The notes under the pieces are model-generated. The model was not told the DNA's origin. It saw nothing but the letters and a program-made list of their open reading frames with translations, and made no database searches. A DNA stretch of 64,000 bases from Terriglobia bacterium (GTDB lineage: Bacteria; Acidobacteriota; Terriglobia; Bryobacterales; Bryobacteraceae): assembly GCA_021324615.1 (NCBI GenBank), contig JAJPIT010000099.1, positions 1 through 64,000 of the forward strand, read 5' to 3'. Numbering within the stretch: position 1 is the first letter of the stretch; every line of letters starts with the position of its first letter. Below are positions 35,464 through 43,496 of the stretch, one piece after another. The position numbers were made by a program, and so were the translations under genes.

Positions 35464-37629
35464 ATGGCTGCTACATCGCAGATCGCTCCCGTTTCGGCAC
35501 AGCCGCCGAGCCGCCCGCATGCGGCCAACCCTCCGCGCGGGGCCGCGAAAGCTCCCGCGGCTTCGGCTGGCGCGCCGCCGAAGGCCAAAACGGCGTCCCG
35601 ATTTGGCAATCTCGGCGAACTGAGCGTTCCTCTGGCGGTGCTCGGCATCGTCATGGCGATGATCCTGCCGATCCCCTCGTTTCTGCTGGATATCCTGATC
35701 AGCGCCAACATCACCATCTCGGTCATCGTGCTGATGGCTTCGATGTACATCAGCCGGCCGGTCGAATTCAGTGTTTTTCCGACGTCGCTGCTGCTGCTTA
35801 CGCTGTTTCGCCTGGCCCTGAATATCTCTTCCTCGCGTCTGATTCTGATTCACGGAAACTCCGGAACGCGCGCGGCCGGCCAGGTGATCGAGGCTTTCGG
35901 CAACTTTGTGGTCGGCGGCAACTACATCATCGGCGTGGTGATCTTCCTGGTGTTGATCGCGATTCAGTACGTGGTGATCAACCACGGCGCGGTGCGCATT
36001 TCCGAAGTGACCGCGCGCTTCACCCTGGACGCGCTGCCGGGAAAACAGATGTCGATCGATTCCGACCTGAATACCGGGTTAATCGATGAAGCCGAAGCCA
36101 AGACACGCCGGAAAAATCTCGCCGCGGAAGCCGAGTTTTATGGCGCCATGGACGGCGCCAGCCGCTTCACCCAGCGGGACGCCGTCGCCAGCATTTTGAT
36201 CACGGCGATTAACATCATCGCCGGATTCCTGATCGGCGTGTTCCAGCATGGCATGGATCTGCAACGCGCATTGAGTACCTATACCGTTCTGACCATCGGC
36301 GATGGGCTGGTGACGGTCATTCCCGCGCTCATGGTTTCCGTTTCGGGCGGTTTGATCATTACGCGCACCAGTTCGGAAGGAAAGGTCGGATCGGATGTGC
36401 GCAAACAGGTCTTTAGCAATCCTCAGCCGCTGCTGCTATCCGGCGCGGTGCTGGTCGCCATGGCCGCCTTCCCCGGACTGCCTACGATTCCCTTCTTAGT
36501 GCTGGGAGGCGGCGTGGGATATGCGGGATATCAAATTCGCAAGAAGCTCGATGCCCAAGCCGCCGCGCCGGATACGAAACCGCCGGCGCCGAAAGAAAAT
36601 CTGGAATCGCTGCTGAAGGTGGAGCCGCTTGCGGTCGAAGTTGGATTAGGGCTGGTGAAATTGGTGGAAGGCGCACAGAACTCCCCGCTGTTGAAGCGTA
36701 TCGCCGGGATTCGCAAGCAGATGGCTGCCGATCTGGGATACCTGGTGCCGCCGGTGCGCGACACCGATAACCTGCAACTGAAGGCGAACGAGTATGTGGT
36801 TCTGCTGAAGGGCGCCGAGATTAGCCGTTTCGAACTGATGCCCGGATGCAATCGGGCGATCCATCCTGGAACGGGTTCGAACCCCGCCCCGCCGATGGAA
36901 GGCATTCCGGCCAAGGAGCCGGCGTTCGGCATTCAGGCGCTTTGGATCAAGCCCGAAAAATCCGATCTGGCGCGCTCCAACGGATTCACCGTGGTGGATG
37001 CGGTTAGCGTGGTGGGAACGCATCTTGCCGAATTGGTCCGGCGGCACGCCTTTGAGCTGCTGTCGCGCCAGGACACTAAGAATATTCTGGACCGCGTCGC
37101 TCAAGAAAATCCCAAAGTTGTCGAGGATCTGGTGCCGAAATTGCTTCCCATGGCCAGCGTGCAGAAAGTTTTCCAGAATCTGTTGCGCGAGCGAGTTTCA
37201 ATTCGGGACTCGGTCACCATTCTGGAAGCGCTCGGTGAGGCGGCCGCGGTGACCAAGAATCCGATCCTCCTCACCGAGTATGCACGCCAGGCGATTCGCC
37301 GCATGGTGGTTAAGCCGTATTTGAACCCGTCGGGCGAGCTGCCGGCGTTTTTCCTCGATTCGCAGCTTGAACAGACCATCGAAAAATCCATCGAGTACAC
37401 CGAACAGACCAGTCATCTGAATCTTTCGCCGCAGAAGGCGCGCGACATTCTGGAGCGTGTGGCGCGGTCGGCCGGCCCGGCCGATTCCTCCCTCGCCATT
37501 GTCACCAGCTCCGCGGCGCGCTACTTTTTGCGGCAAATCGTGGAGGGTTCGCTGCCGAATGTCTCCATTCTTTCTCATAACGAAATTCCGGCCGGCGTTC
37601 GCGTCGTGTCGCTGGGGCTGATTCAATGA
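35464..37629 (+). CDS. flhA: flagellar type III export gate protein FlhA
   Basis: FlhA is the inner-membrane gate of the flagellar export apparatus; its C-terminal cytoplasmic ring docks chaperone-substrate complexes. The 721 residues start with a Pro/Ala-rich tail of about 45 residues, longer than usual, then eight predicted membrane segments (from LAVLGIVMAMILPIPSFLLD to PLLLSGAVLVAMAAFPG). The conserved FHIPEP-type region between segments reads ARFTLDALPGKQMSID and AEAEFYGAMDGASRFT. The cytoplasmic domain runs from about residue 375 to the end. The stop overlaps the flhF start (ATGA). It heads a flagellar operon with flhF, fliA and fliN. Confidence 0.96.
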   Translation: MAATSQIAPVSAQPPSRPHAANPPRGAAKAPAASAGAPPKAKTASRFGNLGELSVPLAVLGIVMAMILPIPSFLLDILISANITISVIVLMASMYISRPVEFSVFPTSLLLLTLFRLALNISSSRLILIHGNSGTRAAGQVIEAFGNFVVGGNYIIGVVIFLVLIAIQYVVINHGAVRISEVTARFTLDALPGKQMSIDSDLNTGLIDEAEAKTRRKNLAAEAEFYGAMDGASRFTQRDAVASILITAINIIAGFLIGVFQHGMDLQRALSTYTVLTIGDGLVTVIPALMVSVSGGLIITRTSSEGKVGSDVRKQVFSNPQPLLLSGAVLVAMAAFPGLPTIPFLVLGGGVGYAGYQIRKKLDAQAAAPDTKPPAPKENLESLLKVEPLAVEVGLGLVKLVEGAQNSPLLKRIAGIRKQMAADLGYLVPPVRDTDNLQLKANEYVVLLKGAEISRFELMPGCNRAIHPGTGSNPAPPMEGIPAKEPAFGIQALWIKPEKSDLARSNGFTVVDAVSVVGTHLAELVRRHAFELLSRQDTKNILDRVAQENPKVVEDLVPKLLPMASVQKVFQNLLRERVSIRDSVTILEALGEAAAVTKNPILLTEYARQAIRRMVVKPYLNPSGELPAFFLDSQLEQTIEKSIEYTEQTSHLNLSPQKARDILERVARSAGPADSSLAIVTSSAARYFLRQIVEGSLPNVSILSHNEIPAGVRVVSLGLIQ

Positions 37630-38675
37630 AGCTGAAAAGTTATTTCTCGGGATCCGTGGAAGCGGCCATGGAACTGGCGCGCAAGGAACTGGGCGAGGAC
37701 GCGCTGCTGGTGCATGCCCGCCCGGCGACGCCGGAGACCAGGCATCTGGGAGCTTATGAAGTCGTCTTCGGCTGCCACCCGCCGCTGAATCCGCATCCGG
37801 CCGCCGCGCCGGGGCCGGAAGCGGCTGGACCCGATCACCTGCGCCGGGATCTGGCGGAAATGAAGCGCGAAATCGAGCGCCTTTCCAAATGCCTCTCCGG
37901 TGCGCGCCTGTTCGCCGAGCCGGCCCGGGAAGAATCGGAGCTGTGCGCGCGGCTGATGGCCAACGAGCTGGATCCGATGATCGCGCAGGCGGTGGCGCGC
38001 GGCGCTTCGCTCGGCGAATTTTTCGAAGTCGACGCCACTCTGGGACGGCGCGGCGCAAATCGGGCCGTGGTCGCGCTGGTGGGGCCTCCGGGAGCCGGCA
38101 AGACCACCACGCTGGTGAAGCTGGCTGCGCGTTACGGGCTCGCCTCGCGCAAACCGGCGCAGATTCTTTCCGCGGACGTGTTTCGCATCGCCGCCGCCGA
38201 TCAGCTTCGCTCGCTCGCCGCGATTCTCGGCATCGGCTGCGATGTGGTCGAAACGCCGGTCGCGCTGGCCCAGGCGATTGAAGAGCATCGCCACAAGGAC
38301 TTCGTTTTCATCGACACGCCGGGGCTGGGTCGCGATGACATGGAAGACGGAGCGGACCTGGCGCGCCTGATCGCGTCGCATCCCGAGGTCGATACCCATC
38401 TGGTGCTGCCCGCCTCCATGAAGCCCGCCGATATGGCGCGGGTGATCGAGCGCTACGAAATTTTCCAGCCGAAGAAGTTTTTGTTCACACGCATCGACGA
38501 AACCGCCAGCTTCGGAGCGATCCTCAATGAAGCCTCGCGCCGGGAACGTCCTATTTCGTTTCTGGCAACAGGACAACAGATTCCCGACGATCTGGAAGCG
38601 GCGGCCAAGGAAAAAATCTGCGGGCTCATTGCGGGTCCGGCCATCTCCACACGAAGCGCGGGAGCAGCGGCATGA
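37626..38675 (+). CDS. flhF: flagellar SRP-like GTPase FlhF
   Basis: FlhF is an SRP/FtsY-type GTPase that sets the site and number of flagella, usually at the pole. The 349 residues start with the family-typical MKLKSYFSGSVEAAMELARK and LGEDALLVHAR, then the NG domain: P-loop GPPGAGKTTTLVKLAARYG, ILSADVFRIAAADQLRSLA, and the DTPG box in FIDTPGLGRDDM. The guanine-specificity region near 280 (FLFTRIDETASFG) is intact. It overlaps flhA by ATGA and fliA by ATGA. No flhG (minD-like) gene follows directly, unlike many operons where FlhG regulates FlhF. Confidence 0.94.
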   Translation: MKLKSYFSGSVEAAMELARKELGEDALLVHARPATPETRHLGAYEVVFGCHPPLNPHPAAAPGPEAAGPDHLRRDLAEMKREIERLSKCLSGARLFAEPAREESELCARLMANELDPMIAQAVARGASLGEFFEVDATLGRRGANRAVVALVGPPGAGKTTTLVKLAARYGLASRKPAQILSADVFRIAAADQLRSLAAILGIGCDVVETPVALAQAIEEHRHKDFVFIDTPGLGRDDMEDGADLARLIASHPEVDTHLVLPASMKPADMARVIERYEIFQPKKFLFTRIDETASFGAILNEASRRERPISFLATGQQIPDDLEAAAKEKICGLIAGPAISTRSAGAAA

Positions 38676-39478
38676 AAGGCGCGACAAAAATGGAAACCAG
38701 CGCGAAGCCGCAGGCGGCCGCGCCCGGCCGGATCGGCGCCTACGGGCCACCCCCGCTCAGCGCCCAGGAGCGCGAGGAGCTGATCCTGGAGCATCTGCCG
38801 CAGGTGCGGCTGATCGCACGGCGGATTCACGAACGCCTGCCGGAAAGCGTCCATCTGGAGGATCTGATCTCCACCGGCATCGTCGGGCTGATCGCCGCCA
38901 TCGACCGCTTCGATCCCTCGCAGAACGTGAAGCTCAAGACGTACGCGGAATACAAGATCCGGGGCGCGATTCTGGACAGCCTGCGCGGCCTGGATTGGGC
39001 GCCGCGCCAGCAGCGCAAGCGCGCCAAGCAGATCGAAGCAGCCATCGCCGCCGCCGAGCAAAAGCTGCACCGCGCGCCGACCGAAGAGGAGATCGCCCGG
39101 GAACTGGGCCAGACAATCGAGGAATATCACGCCTGGCTGGTCGATTCGCGCGGCCTTACGCTGGGCAGCCTGGAAACGTCGGGAAGCGACGAAGAGGGCC
39201 GCGACTTATTGAAATATGTCGCCGGCGACGAGGAGTCCTGGCCCTCGCGCATCGTGGAGCGGAGCGAACTCCAGAAACTGCTGGCCTCGGCCATCGCCAA
39301 AATGCCGGACATCGAAAAGACCGTGTTGAGCCTGTACTATCACGAGGAGCTGACCCTGCGCGGAATCTCGAAAATCGTCAACCTGCACGAATCCCGTATC
39401 TCCCAACTGAAGACGCAGGCGATCCTGCGCCTGCGCGCGTTCATGGAAAAATCCTGGCCCGGCCCACGCGGAGCGTAA
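38672..39478 (+). CDS. fliA: flagellar sigma factor FliA (sigma-28)
   Basis: FliA directs RNA polymerase to late flagellar promoters. The 268 residues contain sigma region 2 (LILEHLPQVRLIARRIHERL, DLISTGIVGLIAAIDRFD, KTYAEYKIRGAILDSLRGLD), region 3 (HRAPTEEEIARELGQT) and region 4 with a helix-turn-helix (LYYHEELTLRGISKIVNLHE and RISQLKTQAILRLR). The length and the direct 2-3-4 layout fit the FliA/WhiG class rather than extracytoplasmic sigma factors. It is co-translated with flhF. A TAAA-N15-GCCG motif lies upstream of flhA, so FliA may promote its own operon. A second in-frame ATG at 38690 is a possible alternative start. Confidence 0.94.
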   Translation: MKGATKMETSAKPQAAAPGRIGAYGPPPLSAQEREELILEHLPQVRLIARRIHERLPESVHLEDLISTGIVGLIAAIDRFDPSQNVKLKTYAEYKIRGAILDSLRGLDWAPRQQRKRAKQIEAAIAAAEQKLHRAPTEEEIARELGQTIEEYHAWLVDSRGLTLGSLETSGSDEEGRDLLKYVAGDEESWPSRIVERSELQKLLASAIAKMPDIEKTVLSLYYHEELTLRGISKIVNLHESRISQLKTQAILRLRAFMEKSWPGPRGA

Positions 39479-39479
39479 C

Positions 39480-40244
39480 TTGAACGACGCTACTTTGAAC
39501 CGCCTGCTGAACGAGCTCGGATCCCATCTCGCCTCTGCCTTCGAAGGCATGACCGGCGAGCGCCCGCAGATCTCCACCACGGCCTCCACTGTCGAGCCGC
39601 CGGCGGGCGCGCTGCTGCGGCGCGAACGGTTTTCCGGAGTGCCCGGCGCCATCTGGATCGCAGCCGCTGAGCCGGATTGGCTCGCCGGCGGAGCCCTGGT
39701 GCTGGAGGCGGCGGGAATCACCGGGAGCGATCCTGAAAAACACAAGGCGGAATTTCAGGAAGTCGTTCAACAAGCCCTCTCCGGCGTGGCCCGGTCCATG
39801 TCACAATGGCTCGGGCGCGAGGTCCGGCGCGAGCCGGGCGAAGAAACGCCGCCCGCCGCGGCCGCCTGGAACGCGATCGAAGTGCGCCAGGGCCAAGCGC
39901 GCCTCCGCCTGCTGGCGGCAATCGAGCCGGAATTGGCGGCGGCCTTCGCACCACCCGCGCCGGCCCCGGAGGACCCCGAGAAACCGCCCACCTTCGGTCT
40001 TCTGCTCGATGTGGAGCTGCCGCTTCGCATCTCGTTCGGACGCGCGGAGGTGCCGCTCAAGGATGTCCTCAAGCTGACCACCGGCTCGATCGTGGAGCTG
40101 AACCGCGAGATCGGCGATCCGGTGGAGGTGATCGTCAACAACTGCGTGATCGCGCGCGGCGAGGTGGTTACGCTCGAAGGAAATTTCGGCGTGCGGATCC
40201 AGGAAGTGATCAGCCGCCACCAGCGTTGGAAGACGCTCGGCTGA
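39480..40244 (+). CDS. fliN: FliN-type flagellar switch protein with long N-terminal domain
   Basis: This is a 254-residue protein with a C-terminal SpoA (FliN/FliM-C) domain at about 175-250 (FGLLLDVELPLRISFGRAEV, LKLTTGSIVELNREIGDPVE, VIVNNCVIARGEVVTL, NFGVRIQEVIS). The SpoA domain forms the lower C-ring of the flagellar motor switch. The N-terminal 170 residues are unusually long for FliN (about 100-140 in total in enteric bacteria) and look mixed alpha/beta, perhaps a degenerate CheC-like or FliM-middle-like domain; FliY of Bacillus offers a precedent. TTG 39480 is the likely start, just after the fliA stop. It is probably translated from the same message. Confidence 0.88.
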   Translation: MNDATLNRLLNELGSHLASAFEGMTGERPQISTTASTVEPPAGALLRRERFSGVPGAIWIAAAEPDWLAGGALVLEAAGITGSDPEKHKAEFQEVVQQALSGVARSMSQWLGREVRREPGEETPPAAAAWNAIEVRQGQARLRLLAAIEPELAAAFAPPAPAPEDPEKPPTFGLLLDVELPLRISFGRAEVPLKDVLKLTTGSIVELNREIGDPVEVIVNNCVIARGEVVTLEGNFGVRIQEVISRHQRWKTLG

Positions 40245-40265
40245 AAAAAAACCAGGAGAGAATTC

Positions 40266-40628
40266 GTGGCACACGTGCTATTCCAATACGCCCTTCTGGC
40301 GGCCGGATTGATCGGCGCGCTGGCCCTGTTCCTCAGCCTCAAGCGGGAAATCCAACGCAATGCCGCCCGCCACGGCCGGCGGCTGGAGGAGATGGCGGCG
40401 CGCGTCTCCCAGTTTCAGAATCCCGCCCCGGAGCCGGTGTACATCCCGGCTCCGCCGGCGCGTTCCGGCCTGAACCTGAGCAAGCGCGTACAGGCCCTGC
40501 GCATGGTTCGGCGAAACGAAGACGTCTCCACCATTGCCGCCGCCCTGGGCGTGACCCGCAAAGAAGTGGAACTGCTGGTGCGCGTACAGATGATGGGCCG
40601 GGAGGCCGCCGCGCGCGCCGGCAAGTAG
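40266..40628 (+). CDS. small single-TM protein of the flagellar operon (DUF6115-like)
   Basis: This is a 120-residue protein with a GTG start and AGGAGA upstream. A membrane segment lies at the N-terminus (LFQYALLAAGLIGALALFL), then a basic helical region, a Pro-rich linker (NPAPEPVYIPAPP) and a C-terminal helix-turn-helix-like motif (LSKRVQALRMVRRNEDVSTI then AAALGVTRKEVELLVR). Similar small proteins with an N-terminal anchor and a DNA-binding-like tail occur in flagellar clusters of other phyla (DUF6115 type), with no settled function. It follows fliN by 21 bases and is probably in the same operon. Confidence 0.8.
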   Translation: MAHVLFQYALLAAGLIGALALFLSLKREIQRNAARHGRRLEEMAARVSQFQNPAPEPVYIPAPPARSGLNLSKRVQALRMVRRNEDVSTIAAALGVTRKEVELLVRVQMMGREAAARAGK

Positions 40629-40732
40629 CTCCCTTGCGAAACCGCTTCGCCGCCCTCGAACTCCAGAATGCCAGGTACCATTACCTCCTAATCGCGAAGT
40701 ACCTTGCTGTGTTTGGCGGCGCGTCCCAGACT

Positions 40733-40738
40733 TATAAG
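40733..40738 (+). promoter_or_regulatory. candidate -10 element before the kinase-like/receiver gene
   Basis: TATAAG (5/6 match to TATAAT) ends 7 bases before the ATG at 40746. It supports that ATG rather than the in-frame TTG at 40704. Confidence 0.35.
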
Positions 40739-40745
40739 CGGAAAG

Positions 40746-42632
40746 ATGGAGCGCACCGACTTCGAACAGTGGAAAGCAAAGGAGGTGGCGCGGCTGCTGG
40801 CCCTGGTCGAAACCGAGCGCCGCTACTACCAGGAGATCGTCGCGTCGCTGCCGGTGGCGCTGGCCGTGCTCAGCTCGGACCGTTCGATCCTGTCGGCGAA
40901 TCGCAGCTTCCGGCAGACGTTTGGCCTCCGCGGCGAGGATATGCGCCGCAAAACGATTGAGCAGATTCTGCCGTCGCCGGAGTTGGTGGAATGCATTCGC
41001 CAGGCGCATCTGCGCTCCGGCGGCCCATCCTCGGCTTTCCTCCAGATCGAAGGCCGCCGTTTCCGCGCCGCCGCCGTGCCCATTCGAAATTGGGACGAAG
41101 AGGGCGATCTGGAAACGCTGCTGATGATCGAGGAGGCGGCCGGCGGCGAACTCCCTCATCCGCAGGCCTCCGCCGCACCTCCCGCTGCCCCTTTGGAGAT
41201 TCCGGCGGTGATCTGGAAGGCGGATCCGCGCACTTTCGCGTTCACTTCCGTCGCCGGCGCGGCGGAAGAACTGCTCGGCTATCCGGCCGCGCACTGGATC
41301 TCCACACCTCAGTTTTTCCGCGAACGAATCCATCCGGAAGACCGCGCCGCAACCATGGCATTTTACGAAGCCGCCGTCGGCCGCCCGGGGGACTTCAGCG
41401 CCGAGTTTCGCGCCGTCGCCGCCAGCGGCGCCGTCCTCTGGTGCCGGGAAACGATCCGCAGCAGCGATCGCGGATGGAGCGGCGTGCTCATCGATATCGG
41501 CTCCCGCAAGCAACTGGAGCGCGAAATAGTGGCGGCCGAGCGCACCGAGGCCTTGCGGGCCGCCGCCAGCCGCCTGGCGCACGATCTCAACAATCCGCTG
41601 ATGATCATCACCGGCTATGGCGAAGAGCTGTTGCAATCGCTGCCCGCAAACGAGCCCGCGCGCGCTGACGTCGCGCAGATCCTGACCGCGACAGAACGGA
41701 TCTCCGGCATCGCCGCGCAACTGCTCAATTACACCCGCCGCGCCGCCGGGCCGGCCAAGCCGGTGGAGCTGAACGCGCTGCTGGCGCGGCTCGAAGAAAA
41801 GATTCCAGGCCATGACCGCGTCTCGGTCGAAATCGCTCCGGCGGGCGAAGCGGTCTGGGCCCTGGCCGACGCCGCTCAGCTCGAAGAGATTCTACAGGCC
41901 CTGGCTTCGCCGGCGCGGGAGGAAGCCCGGGAGCGCTCGCGCTTGTCCATTTCCTGCGGGGTTCACACCCTCGCCGAGCACGTTCCAGGCGCTCCGCTGG
42001 CCCCCGGCGCCTATGCCCGGATCACCATTGTTGACAATGGCCGCGGAACCGATTCCCCCAGCGGCGTCTTCGAAGCGGCGGTGCTCGGCAAGGACCCCAG
42101 CGCCAGCCGCGCTTACGCCATCATCCGCGAGTGGGGCGGCGACCTGGTGTTTTCCAGCGAGCCGTTCCGCGGCTCGACGTTCACGATTTATCTCCCTCTG
42201 AGCCGGCCGGAACCCGCCTCGGCCGCGGTCGCGCCGCCCGAGCCGCCGACGCCCGAGCCGCCGCGCATGCCCACCATTCTGCTGGTAGAGGACGAGCCCG
42301 GCATTCGCGCCCTGGTCCGCAAGATCCTTCGGCGCGAGCACTATGCCGTGCTGGAAGCGGCCAGCGGGGAAGAGGCCCTCCATGTCGCCGCCGCGCAACA
42401 GGACCGGATCGACCTGCTGGTGACCGATGTGATTCTACCCGGCATCACCGGCCGCGAGCTGGCCGAGAAACTGCGCGTATCGCTGCCGGAGTTGAAGGTG
42501 CTCTACGTTTCCGGCTTTACCTCCGACGAGTCGGTGCGCGCCGGAGCCTTCCCGCCCGGGGCGAAGTTCCTGCAAAAGCCGTTCACCCTCAGCGCGCTGG
42601 TCGGTAAAGTCCGGGAGGCCCTGGCGGATTGA
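40746..42632 (+). CDS. PAS / histidine-kinase-like / receiver protein with degenerate ATP site
   Basis: This 628-residue cytoplasmic protein has two PAS-like regions (about 20-110, VASLPVALAVLSSDRSILSA; about 150-260, WCRETIRSSDRGWSG), a dimerisation helix with phospho-acceptor-like His279 in RLAHDLNNPLMIITGYG, an HATPase-like domain (about 330-480) and a receiver domain (about 500-628) with Asp561 in LLVTDVILPG, Ser in LYVSGFTS and Lys in FLQKPF. The ATPase domain is abnormal: the N-box Asn is Pro389 (LASPAREE), the G2 glycine box is replaced by DPSASRAYAI, while the G1 box Asp430 (DNGRG) remains. Catalysis therefore looks lost or altered. It follows the flagellar genes by 117 bases in the same direction. 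Confidence 0.85.
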   Translation: MERTDFEQWKAKEVARLLALVETERRYYQEIVASLPVALAVLSSDRSILSANRSFRQTFGLRGEDMRRKTIEQILPSPELVECIRQAHLRSGGPSSAFLQIEGRRFRAAAVPIRNWDEEGDLETLLMIEEAAGGELPHPQASAAPPAAPLEIPAVIWKADPRTFAFTSVAGAAEELLGYPAAHWISTPQFFRERIHPEDRAATMAFYEAAVGRPGDFSAEFRAVAASGAVLWCRETIRSSDRGWSGVLIDIGSRKQLEREIVAAERTEALRAAASRLAHDLNNPLMIITGYGEELLQSLPANEPARADVAQILTATERISGIAAQLLNYTRRAAGPAKPVELNALLARLEEKIPGHDRVSVEIAPAGEAVWALADAAQLEEILQALASPAREEARERSRLSISCGVHTLAEHVPGAPLAPGAYARITIVDNGRGTDSPSGVFEAAVLGKDPSASRAYAIIREWGGDLVFSSEPFRGSTFTIYLPLSRPEPASAAVAPPEPPTPEPPRMPTILLVEDEPGIRALVRKILRREHYAVLEAASGEEALHVAAAQQDRIDLLVTDVILPGITGRELAEKLRVSLPELKVLYVSGFTSDESVRAGAFPPGAKFLQKPFTLSALVGKVREALAD

Positions 42633-42667
42633 CGGCGGGACCGGAGCCTCCCCGCCAAAAAAATTTC

Positions 42668-42684
42668 CGCCCTCCGGCCGGGCG
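42668..42684 (-). terminator. hairpin plus T-tract after the methyltransferase gene
   Basis: On the minus strand, CGCCC and GGGCG form a 5-base stem with a 7-base loop two bases after the stop codon, followed by GAAATTTTTTT. A second hairpin (GGCGGG 42634-42639 with CCCGCC 42651-42656) lies on the other side of the T-tract, directly after the stop of the convergent kinase-like gene. Confidence 0.5.
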
Positions 42685-42686
42685 TC

Positions 42687-43436
42687 CTACTTTCGCGCAA
42701 ACAGCGTGCGCGAGGGAACGCACCACAACCAGCCCAGGCCCGAAAGCGTAACGTCGCTTGCGCCCGCCTCGCGCAGAACTTTGGCGTAACGCGCGGTGTG
42801 GAAAATATCGAAAATCACCAGCCGGCCGCCCGGCTTCAGGACCCGCCACATCTCGCGCACGGCCTGATCGCGGCCCTCCTCGTCGGGGATGTTGTGAATC
42901 GCCAGCGTGGATACCACCGCGTCGAAGTGATGATCGGGATAAACCAGCTTGCGCGCGTCGCCGGTCTCGACTCGGACTCTGTCGGAGACGCCTTCCAGCT
43001 TCGCGTTTTGCTTTGCCGCGTCGGCGGAGTTGCCGGAGAGATCGGCCTGGTTCCAGATATCAATGCCGGTGGCTTTGCCCGATTTGAGCCGCTTGGCCGC
43101 GCCGATCAGCATCAGGCCGCGCCCGCAGCCGACATCGAGCACCCGCTCTTCGCCTTTCAGTTCAAGCCAATCGAGCAGGCGGTCGCGCAGGGCAGGCTTG
43201 GCGACGCGGCTGGACCAGACCATGAATCCGCCGATTCCCAAATAGATCACGCCGGCGCCGCCGAGCACCGCCAGCAGTTCGGCCGAGGGCCCCGGATATT
43301 CGCTGTGATTGACCAGCCACAGCACCACCCCGATGGCCAGCGCCCAGCCGCCATGGGAGAACATCTTTTTCACCGTGACCGGCGCGTCGAGCCCGTAATC
43401 GGGTTTAGGAACGTTTCCTGCCACTGCTTCCGCCAT
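42687..43436 (-). CDS. membrane-anchored SAM-dependent methyltransferase
   Basis: This is a 249-residue class I methyltransferase. Two hydrophobic segments come first (about 30-43, GGWALAIGVVLWLV, and 53-73, LLAVLGGAGVIYLGIGGFMV), then the Rossmann-like domain: motif I VLDVGCGRGLMLIGAA (about 99), an acidic residue in ATGIDIWNQ, motif II-like HFDAVVSTLAIHNIP, and motif III MWRVLKPGGRLVIFDI. The anchor suggests a membrane-bound or lipid-like substrate, as in quinone or fatty-acyl methyltransferases, but no substrate can be named. It lies 60 bases upstream of the topA stop... that is, topA is the next gene to the right and is read in the same direction, so read-through from topA is possible. 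A terminator follows. Confidence 0.85.
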   Translation of the reverse strand: MAEAVAGNVPKPDYGLDAPVTVKKMFSHGGWALAIGVVLWLVNHSEYPGPSAELLAVLGGAGVIYLGIGGFMVWSSRVAKPALRDRLLDWLELKGEERVLDVGCGRGLMLIGAAKRLKSGKATGIDIWNQADLSGNSADAAKQNAKLEGVSDRVRVETGDARKLVYPDHHFDAVVSTLAIHNIPDEEGRDQAVREMWRVLKPGGRLVIFDIFHTARYAKVLREAGASDVTLSGLGWLWCVPSRTLFARK

Positions 43437-43496
43437 CGATACCAGGGTGGCATAAGCCGCCCCGCTTGTGCGTCCGGCGGCCGGGCCAGGTACGCT

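Noticed and set aside
40704-40745. TTG start for the kinase-like/receiver gene
   Set aside because: ATG 40746 is a better start codon, is followed by family-like sequence, and has TATAAG at a suitable distance.
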